A stretch of DNA of 64,000 bases from Chloroflexota bacterium. GTDB taxonomy: Bacteria > Chloroflexota > Anaerolineae > Anaerolineales > UBA4823. The notes under the pieces were generated by a model. It was not told the DNA's origin and did not search any database. It was given only the letters and a program-made list of their open reading frames with translations. How positions within the stretch are numbered: the first letter of the stretch is position 1; every line of letters starts with the position of its first letter. Position numbers and translations under genes: made by a program. Below, piece after piece: positions 8,918 to 16,190 of this stretch. Where the stretch lies: NCBI GenBank assembly GCA_029782365.1, contig JAKOUW010000009.1, positions 186,001-250,000 of the forward strand. The letters run 5' to 3'.

Positions 8918-9026
8918 AACTACCCGGTTTTCACTCGATAGCCCTGGCGGGTGTTGGTCGATCTATTTTTTACCTGATACTGTTGCCGGTCGCCCAATAC
9001 GAAGAGAGGCGATATGACGACTTCGC

Positions 9027-9512
9027 TCATTGTGGTTCTCCGTCCAGGGTAAGCTCCAGCACCATACGCAGATGGGCGGGATCGAAACCTTGCTCGACTG
9101 CCCCAAGCCTACGCCATATACGCAATGAGGCGATATTCTGCCGCTCGATCGTTGCACTGACCTGGCGGATACCCTCACGACAGGCAATCTCTACTACCTG
9201 GCGGAATGCTTCAGTGGCAATCCTTTTACCCCATGCGCTGTTGGCCAGCCAATAACCGATGCGGGCAGTTCCGTCTGGTCGGCGATTGCTCAATGATATT
9301 GTACCAACCGGGCGGTCTGTATAAATGCAATAAGTGGTTGCGTTGCGCGTTTTTTGCCAGTCTGAACTTTGCTGAATGAAGCCTGCCCGTGTGATGGTTC
9401 GTTTACTCGGGCCTCCCAGGCATGCATTTAAGGCAGAATCGCAATTCAAGATTTGCACCAGTGTATCCAGGTCGGCGCCTGATAAGGTTGACAATGGCAG
9501 TAGTCTGACCAT
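9027..9512 (-). CDS. GNAT acetyltransferase (RimJ/RimL-like)
   Basis: 161 residues from the ATG at 9512. IGYWLANSAWGKRIATEAFRQ is the RimJ/RimL-type motif A, and RQNIASLRIWRRLG is the N-x-A-S-x-x-x-x-x-x-x-G signature of N-terminal or small-molecule acetyltransferases of this group. The open frame runs on to 9815, but that part would lie antisense inside the TetR gene and its promoter, so I discard it. The start has no good ribosome site, and starts at 9575 or 9590 remain possible. Confidence 0.75.
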   Translation of the reverse strand: MVRLLPLSTLSGADLDTLVQILNCDSALNACLGGPSKRTITRAGFIQQSSDWQKTRNATTYCIYTDRPVGTISLSNRRPDGTARIGYWLANSAWGKRIATEAFRQVVEIACREGIRQVSATIERQNIASLRIWRRLGAVEQGFDPAHLRMVLELTLDGEPQ

Positions 9513-9542
9513 AAGAGGAGATGTTATTCTAAAGTTTACCAC

Positions 9543-9571
9543 TTGACCGCCAAAAACGGTTAGCGTATAAT
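9543..9571 (+). promoter_or_regulatory. Promoter of the TetR-ABC-HlyD efflux operon
   Basis: TTGACC (9543-9548), 17-base spacer, perfect TATAAT (9566-9571). Transcription should begin around 9578, immediately before the palindromes at 9579-9606. The leader then reaches the TetR ATG at 9630 with AAAGGA upstream. Confidence 0.8.
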
Positions 9572-9578
9572 TACTCAT

Positions 9579-9606
9579 AATACGAGTATTCATTCGTAAA
9601 ATGAAT
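9579..9606. promoter_or_regulatory. Double palindrome, probable TetR operator
   Basis: AATAC-GA-GTATT (9579-9590) overlaps ATTCATT-CGTAA-AATGAAT (9588-9606, 7-bp arms). Both sit at the expected transcription start, between the promoter and the TetR gene. TGAAT/ATTCA half-sites are common for AcrR-like TetR repressors. Inference: autorepression of the efflux operon. Confidence 0.6.
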
Positions 9607-9629
9607 TCAAATTCGCAATAAAGGATTTT

Positions 9630-10265
9630 ATGGAACAAACCCCCGATCAAGCAGCCAGGCTGGCGCGGCGCGAACGACGTTTCGAGCGAAGGCGGCTGGA
9701 AATCCTGGAAGCGGCTGCCCAGGTATTTGCCGATAAAGGGTACGAGAGCGCTACTACGCGCGATATCGCCAACGCGGTGGATATGGGCGAGAGTACACTG
9801 TATAACTATTTTCAAAACAAGCGTGAAATACTGTTGGCGATCGTTGAGCTGAAAAAAGTTGAGATGGACGAATTCCTCAGCCAGATCGATCGGGTGGAAA
9901 ATCGCCAGGAATTGGTGGAGCTCATCGACCAGGCCATGCTGATCGTTTTTTCCCGCCTCGCCTACACACGCACCTTGTTTGGGGAAGCCTGGCGAGATCC
10001 GCAGGTTTTCGATATCGCCCAGGCTCGTTTGCTGCGCATTTATGATTTATTAAAAAGTTACCTCGACCGGCACATCCTGGATGGGCATTTTCGCCCGGTG
10101 CACACCGACCTGACCACCCGCATGATCATCGGTATGTTTATGGCGATCCTGGCGCCAAGCACTTTTGGTGGACAGCCCGTACCTACGGCTGAACAGCGCC
10201 GCCAATCTGCAGAAGCGATGGCAGACTTACTATTGGCAGGCATCACCTTCGGTATTAACCAATGA
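9630..10265 (+). CDS. TetR/AcrR family regulator of the efflux operon
   Basis: 211 residues. The N-terminal HTH spans about residues 17-65: RRLEILEAAAQVFADKGYES, ATTRDIANAVDMGESTLYNYF, QNKREILLAIVE. The helical C-terminal domain should bind an effector. The stop overlaps the next gene's start (ATGA at 10262-10265), so it is translationally coupled to the first permease. The position matches CecR, the TetR repressor of E. coli ybhGFSR. A palindromic operator lies just upstream. Confidence 0.9.
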   Translation: MEQTPDQAARLARRERRFERRRLEILEAAAQVFADKGYESATTRDIANAVDMGESTLYNYFQNKREILLAIVELKKVEMDEFLSQIDRVENRQELVELIDQAMLIVFSRLAYTRTLFGEAWRDPQVFDIAQARLLRIYDLLKSYLDRHILDGHFRPVHTDLTTRMIIGMFMAILAPSTFGGQPVPTAEQRRQSAEAMADLLLAGITFGINQ

Positions 10266-11386
10266 TCCAACGCATCGGCGCCATCCTGCAAAAAGAACTG
10301 ATCCAACTCCTGCGCGACCGGCGCACCCTGGCAGTACTCATCTTCACTCCACTTCTCCAGTTGGTGCTGTTCGGGTACGCCGTGCATATGACCGTCACCC
10401 ACATTCCCATGGTGGTAGTTGATCAGAGCCTGGATGTACAAAGCCGAGCTTACCTCGACAACCTGGTCAGTTCACAGTATTTTGACATCACCGGTTGGGC
10501 TGCCAATCAAGCTGGTGCTGCCCAGGCGATTGATGCAGGACAGGCGCGAGTCGGAATCATCATTCCCTCAGATTTTGGCACTCGCATCCAGCAGGGAACC
10601 GCCGAAGTGCTGTTCCTGGTGGACGGGTCGGATATGTTTACCTCGCAGTCTGCTTATAACGCGGCTAACCTGGTAGCCCAGGAACACGCCATCCAGCTCA
10701 AGATGGCTGAACAGGCAAGCCAGGGCAGGCCGGCGGCCGGTCTGCCGCTGGCAGCATTCGTAAGGGTGCTGTACAACCCCGATATGAAAGATCTATGGTT
10801 TGTACTGCCGGGCATGATTGCCATTTTGCTGCAGCAGGAATGTGTCATCCTGACCGCCCTGGGAGTAGTACGCGAGCGTGAGAACGGCACCCTGGAGCAA
10901 ATCCTGGTCACCCCTATCCGGCCGATGGAGTTGATGATCGGCAAAGCCCTGCCCAACCTGATCATCGCCATGATCAACATGCTGACCATCCTGGCAGTAG
11001 GCGTGTTTTGGTTCAAAGTGCCTTTCCAGGGTGATTTCTGGCTTTTCACCGGTCTGTCAGTCATCTTCTCATTGGCGGGCCTCGGTCTCGGTTTGTTGAT
11101 CTCCAGTGCCTCCGAAAACCAACGCCAGGCTCAGCAGCTCTTGTTAGCGGTCAACATGGTCAGTCTGATCCTGGGAGGCACGTTTTTCCCTGCCTATGCC
11201 ATGCCCCAGGTCGTTCAGTGGATTGGGAAACTGATCCCTGTCAGTTATTTCATCCCGATTTCACGCAGCATTATCAATAAAGGGGTGGGCATCAGCTTCC
11301 TGTGGTACGAAACTTTGGCGCTGGCAGCATTTGTGTTGATTATCCTGGTTCTGGCGGCGCGCGCCTTCCGTCAGCGTTTGGATTAG
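10262..11386 (+). CDS. ABC-2 permease, YbhR/YbhS-like
   Basis: 374 residues with the YbhR/YbhS layout: an N-terminal transmembrane helix after LQKELIQLLRDRRTLAVLIF, a periplasm- or exterior-facing domain of about 150 residues (VVVDQSLDVQSRAYLDNLV), then five membrane helices including ERENGTLEQILVTPIRP, the coupling motif. It is one of two permeases in the operon, start-coupled to the TetR gene. Family members export drugs or cationic compounds together with an HlyD-type adaptor. Confidence 0.9.
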   Translation: MIQRIGAILQKELIQLLRDRRTLAVLIFTPLLQLVLFGYAVHMTVTHIPMVVVDQSLDVQSRAYLDNLVSSQYFDITGWAANQAGAAQAIDAGQARVGIIIPSDFGTRIQQGTAEVLFLVDGSDMFTSQSAYNAANLVAQEHAIQLKMAEQASQGRPAAGLPLAAFVRVLYNPDMKDLWFVLPGMIAILLQQECVILTALGVVRERENGTLEQILVTPIRPMELMIGKALPNLIIAMINMLTILAVGVFWFKVPFQGDFWLFTGLSVIFSLAGLGLGLLISSASENQRQAQQLLLAVNMVSLILGGTFFPAYAMPQVVQWIGKLIPVSYFIPISRSIINKGVGISFLWYETLALAAFVLIILVLAARAFRQRLD

Positions 11387-11393
11387 GTGCTTT

Positions 11394-12530
11394 ATGTTGA
11401 AATCGTATCACCGCTTAAGTGCCTTATTATGGAAAGAATTAGTCCAGGTGCTGCGCGATCGGCGTACCTTGCTGATGACGTTCGCCTTACCGTTGTTTGA
11501 GTTGTGTCTGTTTGCTTTTGCCGTCCATTTGACAGTCGATCACATTCCGCTGGCAGTATTTGACCAGAGCAAAGATTACCAGAGCCGCGCTCTGGTGCAG
11601 TCATTGACCAATTCCAATTATTTCAGCCTGCAGTCAAACCAGGACAGCCGGGATGGAGTGGTTCAAGCCATTGACAGCGGCGAAGCGCGCGCCGGCCTGG
11701 TGATTCCTCCCAATTTTGCCAGCCACGTCACGAGCGGCGATGCCAGCGTGTTCATCTTGTTGGATGGCTCCGATTCTTTCAGCGTACAGGGCGGATACAG
11801 CAGCGCCAACGTGATCAGCCAGCAGTTTGCCCTAAACCTGGCTGCCCGGCGGCTGGCAGCCGCCGGCAGCGCTTCTGGTCAGGCGTTGTCCATCACAGCC
11901 CTGCCGCGCATTCTGTATAACCCGGACAATAATGATTTGATTTTCATCCTCCCTGGTTTGATCGGCATTGTCATGCAGATCCAGGCGATCGGCAGCGCCG
12001 CTCTAGTGGTGGTGCGCGAACGCGACGCCGGCACGTTAGAACAGCTTCTGACCACACCCATCCGTCCCTTGGAATTGATGATCGCCAAGTTGGTGCCGAA
12101 CTTGCTGGTGATCTTGTTGGACGTCTTTTTGATGATCGCCGTTGGTGTGTGGTTTTTCAACGTGCCGTTTGTGGGCAGCGTATGGCTGTTCTTGTGGATG
12201 GCAATCCTGTTTGTCGCCTCTTCCCTGGGTTTAGGTTTATTGGTTTCCACGGTCTCTCAGACTCAACGCCAGGCCCAGCAGTTTTCCAATATCTTCAGTA
12301 TGTTCAGCATGCTGCTGACCGGCTTTTTGTATCCCACCGAAACCATGCCCTTCGTGCCGCGCCTGATCGGCCAGATGATGCCGCTGTCTTATTTTCTGCG
12401 CATCGTGCGGGGCATCATCACCAAGGGCGTCGGGCTGCAGTTCTTCTGGCAGGATGCCCTGGTGCTGACCATTTACGGCATCGTCATTCTGCTGCTGGCT
12501 TCATTCACATTTCGCAAACGCCTGGATTGA
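11394..12530 (+). CDS. ABC-2 permease, YbhR/YbhS-like
   Basis: 378 residues, clearly paralogous to the preceding permease (LLWKELVQVLRDRRTLLMTF, then FDQSKDYQSRALVQSL, then ERDAGTLEQLLTTPIRP). It begins 8 bases after it. The pair should form the membrane channel as a heterodimer. The ATPase gene follows after 8 bases. Confidence 0.9.
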   Translation: MLKSYHRLSALLWKELVQVLRDRRTLLMTFALPLFELCLFAFAVHLTVDHIPLAVFDQSKDYQSRALVQSLTNSNYFSLQSNQDSRDGVVQAIDSGEARAGLVIPPNFASHVTSGDASVFILLDGSDSFSVQGGYSSANVISQQFALNLAARRLAAAGSASGQALSITALPRILYNPDNNDLIFILPGLIGIVMQIQAIGSAALVVVRERDAGTLEQLLTTPIRPLELMIAKLVPNLLVILLDVFLMIAVGVWFFNVPFVGSVWLFLWMAILFVASSLGLGLLVSTVSQTQRQAQQFSNIFSMFSMLLTGFLYPTETMPFVPRLIGQMMPLSYFLRIVRGIITKGVGLQFFWQDALVLTIYGIVILLLASFTFRKRLD

Positions 12531-12538
12531 GCTTTCTA

Positions 12539-13516
12539 ATGAACTCTGCAAACCCGCCTTCATACGCAATCATAGCCCAGGATCTGGTCAAGGTGTTCAA
12601 GACTCGTTCAAGTCCGCTGACTGCGGTCAATAAAGTGTCTTTTGAGATCGCACCCGGCGAGACATTCGGCCTGATCGGCCCAGACGGCGCCGGCAAGACT
12701 ACAACGCTGCGTGTACTGCTGGGGCTGCTGCGCCGCAGTGCGGGCAGCAGCGCAATCCTGGGACACGATTCGATGCACGACACTTTTGCAATTCGCGAAA
12801 AAGTTGGATATATCGCCCAGCAATTTTCGCTGCCGGCCGATCTGACAGTCATTGAGAACATGCGCTTCTTTGCGCGCGTACATTCAGTCCCTATAGAGGA
12901 GCAAAAAAAACGCATCCCCGAACTGCTGGCTCTGGCTGGCCTGGAGAATTTTACAACCCGCCTGGCAGGTAAATTATCGGGCGGTATGAAAAAGAAGCTG
13001 GCCCTGGCCTGCTCGCTGGTGCATGCCCCCCAGGTGGTGGTTTTGGATGAACCTACACTGGGCGTGGATCCGGTCTCCCGGCGAGAGTTCTGGACGTTAT
13101 TGGGCAACCTGCGCGTGGAGAAGGGCCTGACAGTGCTGGTAAGCACGCCCTACATGGATGAAGCAGAGCGCTGCAACCGGGTTGGTTTGATCTTCAACGG
13201 CCGCCTGATCGCCTGCGATACCCCTGCTGGCATTAAGCGGCGCACACCGGGATCGATGCTCGAATTTTCGCCCCAGCCGTTTGTCGCCGCGCGCGACCTG
13301 GTGGCTGTTATGGAAGGTGTGCTTGAGCTGCAGACGTACGGCGTTATGCTGCATGTCTTCGTAGATGAGCCCGAACAGCGCCGCAGGCAGATCGAAGCCG
13401 ACCTGGCCGCGCACAGTATCCAGGTCAGCGGGATGCGCCTGATACAGCCGCGCATGGAAGAAGCCTTCATCAGCCTGGTCAAACGCCAGGCGGCTTCTGT
13501 ACAGGAGGAAGCATGA
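12539..13516 (+). CDS. ABC ATPase corresponding to the first half of YbhF; H-loop His missing
   Basis: 325 residues from the ATG at 12539; a longer open frame upstream lies inside the permease gene. Walker A is GPDGAGKTT (residues 47-55), the Asp variant seen in the first nucleotide-binding domain of E. coli YbhF. The signature is LSGGMKKKL and Walker B VVVLDEPTLGVDP. Where the switch His belongs the sequence is VSTPYMDEAERC, so His is replaced by Pro. This suggests one degenerate ATP site in a pair with the next protein. Its stop overlaps the next start (ATGA). Confidence 0.9.
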   Translation: MNSANPPSYAIIAQDLVKVFKTRSSPLTAVNKVSFEIAPGETFGLIGPDGAGKTTTLRVLLGLLRRSAGSSAILGHDSMHDTFAIREKVGYIAQQFSLPADLTVIENMRFFARVHSVPIEEQKKRIPELLALAGLENFTTRLAGKLSGGMKKKLALACSLVHAPQVVVLDEPTLGVDPVSRREFWTLLGNLRVEKGLTVLVSTPYMDEAERCNRVGLIFNGRLIACDTPAGIKRRTPGSMLEFSPQPFVAARDLVAVMEGVLELQTYGVMLHVFVDEPEQRRRQIEADLAAHSIQVSGMRLIQPRMEEAFISLVKRQAASVQEEA

Positions 13517-14502
13517 GCCTGATTACCGCCGGGCGCCGCCGCATTCCCCAGCCAGAGCTAAACGAAACGCCGTACTCGATCCAGGTTGAACACCTGAGCA
13601 AGCGCTTTGGAGATTTCCTTGCCGTGGACGACATCACGTTTAGCGTCCGGCCGGGCGAGGTTTACGGGTGGCTTGGACCGAACGGCGCCGGCAAGACCAC
13701 TACCATCCGCATGCTGTTGGGGCTGCTGCGCCCGAGCGCCGGCAGCGCTCACGTATTGGGATACAACTCAACCACCCAGGCCAAGATTATGCAGTCGCAA
13801 ATCGGCTATATGTCCCAGCTTTTCACGCTGTACAACGACCTGACGGCGCGTGAGAATATCCGTTTCTATGGACGCACCTATGGCCTGTCGCGCCTCGAGC
13901 TCAAAGAACGCGAAGCCGAGATCATCGAAATGGCCGGTCTGAAAGGGCGAGAGAACCGCCTGACAGCCAACTTGTCTGGCGGCTGGAAACAGCGCCTGGC
14001 GCTGGGATGCGCTATCCTGCACCAGCCCAAGGTGCTTTTCCTGGATGAACCGACCGCGGGGGTTGACCCGATCAGCCGGCGGGAATTTTGGGGGCTGATC
14101 TATGCGATGGCGAAGAAAGGCGTGACCATCCTGGTGACGACCCATTATATGGACGAAGCCGAGCTGTGCCAGCGAGTCGGCTTTATCAGCCAGGGCAAGC
14201 TGTTGGCGTTGGATACGCCTGAGCAGTTGAAGCTGACGCAGATGCGCGGGCAAGTACTGGAGATCTTCACCAGCGAGCCAGATCACACACTGCGCGCCCT
14301 CAAAGCTGCCCAATCCTCTGGGCGGCTGCCCCTGGACGAAGTGGCATTGTACGGCGCTCAAATTCATATTGTGGTGCCTTCGGCCCAGGAATATACCCCG
14401 GTTATCCGGCAGTTTCTTGAGGGCGAAGGGCTGCCCACTCCGCAGATCGCATGGATTGCGCCCACATTGGAAGATGTTTTCATCTCAGCGGTCCGGAATT
14501 AA
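13513..14502 (+). CDS. ABC ATPase corresponding to the second half of YbhF
   Basis: 329 residues. Walker A GPNGAGKTTT near residue 56, signature NLSGGWKQRLALG, Walker B VLFLDEPTAGVDP, and an intact switch region VTTHYMDEAELC with His. It starts by a 4-base overlap with the previous ATPase and has GGAGGA upstream. In E. coli these two domains are one polypeptide (YbhF); here they are separate, coupled genes. Together they drive the two upstream permeases. Confidence 0.92.
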   Translation: MSLITAGRRRIPQPELNETPYSIQVEHLSKRFGDFLAVDDITFSVRPGEVYGWLGPNGAGKTTTIRMLLGLLRPSAGSAHVLGYNSTTQAKIMQSQIGYMSQLFTLYNDLTARENIRFYGRTYGLSRLELKEREAEIIEMAGLKGRENRLTANLSGGWKQRLALGCAILHQPKVLFLDEPTAGVDPISRREFWGLIYAMAKKGVTILVTTHYMDEAELCQRVGFISQGKLLALDTPEQLKLTQMRGQVLEIFTSEPDHTLRALKAAQSSGRLPLDEVALYGAQIHIVVPSAQEYTPVIRQFLEGEGLPTPQIAWIAPTLEDVFISAVRN

Positions 14503-14541
14503 GCATACCGGCGCTCAGATTAACAACAAAGGATTGTCTTT

Positions 14542-16134
14542 ATGAAGAAAAACAGCATTTCTTTCCTGCTCATCTCACTCCTAGCCCTATCCCTGGCGGC
14601 TTGCAGCGCTTTGACGCCTGGCAAGAACAGCGCAGCCCTGGGCGCCTCTGGCACCATAGAGGCAGAAATCATTCATCTGGCGCCCGAGATCGGTGGGCGA
14701 ATCACGGCCATCAACGCGCAGCGCGGCGACAAGTTATCTGCCGGGGCCGAAGTATTCCGCCTGGATGACAGCGCGCTGCAGGCACAGCTCAGCCAGGCCA
14801 GCGCCGCTCTGCAGGCCGCCCAGGCCGCGCAGGCGGCAGCCAAAGCAAACCTGGCACTGCTGCAGGCCGGTCCGACCGAATCTCAGCTCCAGGTCGCCCA
14901 GGCCCAATTGGACCAGGCGGAAGCCAGCCGCCAGGCAGCCCAAACGAACCTGTGGGCGCTGACTGCCGGCGTGCGCCCGGAAGAGATCAGCGCGGTGCAG
15001 GCGCGCCTGGATTTCGCCCGTTCGACCTACTACAACCTGGTGGTGGTACTCAGCTCTAAGCAATTGGAAGATGTCAACCTGTCTGTCACCCAGGCCACCA
15101 GCAACCTGGCGCAGGCGCAGCAGCGCAAAGAGAAACTGGACGCCGACCTCCGCACGCCGCCCAGCGCCGCAGACATGGCGGCGATCACCATCCAGGATGC
15201 ACAGCAGGTGCTCGACCAGGTGACACAAGCCTACCAGGCAGCCCAAGACAAGAAAATGCCCTATTCCAAGCAGATCGAAGCCATGCGCATCACCTGGAGC
15301 CTGGCCGATTTAAACCTTTCGCGCGCCAAAGCGCGCCGGACCAGCCTGCAAGCCGATGGCAATATGACCCAGGAAGCGCTCGATGCCGCCAAATCGGCTG
15401 TCGATGATGCACAGACCCTGCTGGATAAGTGCAAAACTGCCTATAACGGGCTCTCGACAGGCGATAACGCCGAACGGTTAAAAAGCGCCTGGAAGGATGT
15501 CCAGGATGCCCAGAATAATCTGAACAAACTGGCCAGAAGCGCTCAGGGCGCCCCCAGCCTCGAAAGCCTGCTGAGCCAACTGAACGCCGCCGCAGCCCAG
15601 CGCGATGCCGCCCAGGCCAACCTGACCAACCTGAAGAACGGCGCCCGCCAGCAGCAAATCGATGCGGCCCAGGCGCAGGTGGACGCCGCCAAAGCCCAGG
15701 TTGCCGCAGCTCAAGCCGCTGTCGACCTGCTCAACGTGCAGATCGGCAAGCTGAGCGTTAAAGCGCCGACAGCCGGGGTGGTATTAGACCGCGCTTTGAA
15801 CGCCGGCGAGATCGCAGCGCCCGGCGCCGTGGTCGTCGAGCTAGGCTCATTGGACAAAGTGACGCTCACGGTGTATATCCCCGAAGATCAATACGGGAAT
15901 ATCCAGCTCGGGCAGCAAGCGACCATCAAGGTTGATTCATTCCCCGGCAAAACCTTCGAGGGTGTGGTGGAGTACATCTCCGACCAGGCCGAGTTCACGC
16001 CGCGCAATGTACAGACCGTGGAAAGCCGCAGCACCACCGTTTACGCTGTGAAGATCGGCCTCCAAAACCCGGATCGCCAGTTAAAGCCGGGCATGCCTGC
16101 CGATGCGGAGTTTCAAGTCGGCCAGGCAAAATAA
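14542..16134 (+). CDS. HlyD/YbhG-like membrane fusion lipoprotein
   Basis: 530 residues. The signal peptide ends in SLAAC with Cys21 as the lipidation site. A biotinyl-lipoyl half-domain follows (IEAEIIHLAPEIGGRI, about 36-75). An unusually long Ala/Gln/Asp-rich coiled coil covers about residues 75-400, then the second lipoyl half (KLSVKAPTAGVVLDRAL) and a beta-barrel (VTLTVYIPEDQYGNIQLG, DSFPGKTFEGVVEYI). It is the adaptor of the exporter and the last gene of the operon. YbhG is about 330 residues, so the coiled coil here is roughly twice as long. In a cell without an outer membrane the hairpin may span the wall. Confidence 0.9.
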   Translation: MKKNSISFLLISLLALSLAACSALTPGKNSAALGASGTIEAEIIHLAPEIGGRITAINAQRGDKLSAGAEVFRLDDSALQAQLSQASAALQAAQAAQAAAKANLALLQAGPTESQLQVAQAQLDQAEASRQAAQTNLWALTAGVRPEEISAVQARLDFARSTYYNLVVVLSSKQLEDVNLSVTQATSNLAQAQQRKEKLDADLRTPPSAADMAAITIQDAQQVLDQVTQAYQAAQDKKMPYSKQIEAMRITWSLADLNLSRAKARRTSLQADGNMTQEALDAAKSAVDDAQTLLDKCKTAYNGLSTGDNAERLKSAWKDVQDAQNNLNKLARSAQGAPSLESLLSQLNAAAAQRDAAQANLTNLKNGARQQQIDAAQAQVDAAKAQVAAAQAAVDLLNVQIGKLSVKAPTAGVVLDRALNAGEIAAPGAVVVELGSLDKVTLTVYIPEDQYGNIQLGQQATIKVDSFPGKTFEGVVEYISDQAEFTPRNVQTVESRSTTVYAVKIGLQNPDRQLKPGMPADAEFQVGQAK

Positions 16135-16190
16135 TAGAGGGATTACCACATAATACTCAAGCATCGGCCTACCAATCAAAAGTATCGCGC

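Noticed and set aside
9513-9815. N-terminal extension of the GNAT protein
   Set aside because: It would run antisense through the TetR promoter and the first third of the TetR gene and adds no domain.
12149-12538. N-terminal extension of the first ATPase of the efflux operon
   Set aside because: It would overlap the permease gene in another frame; the ABC domain begins only after the ATG at 12539.
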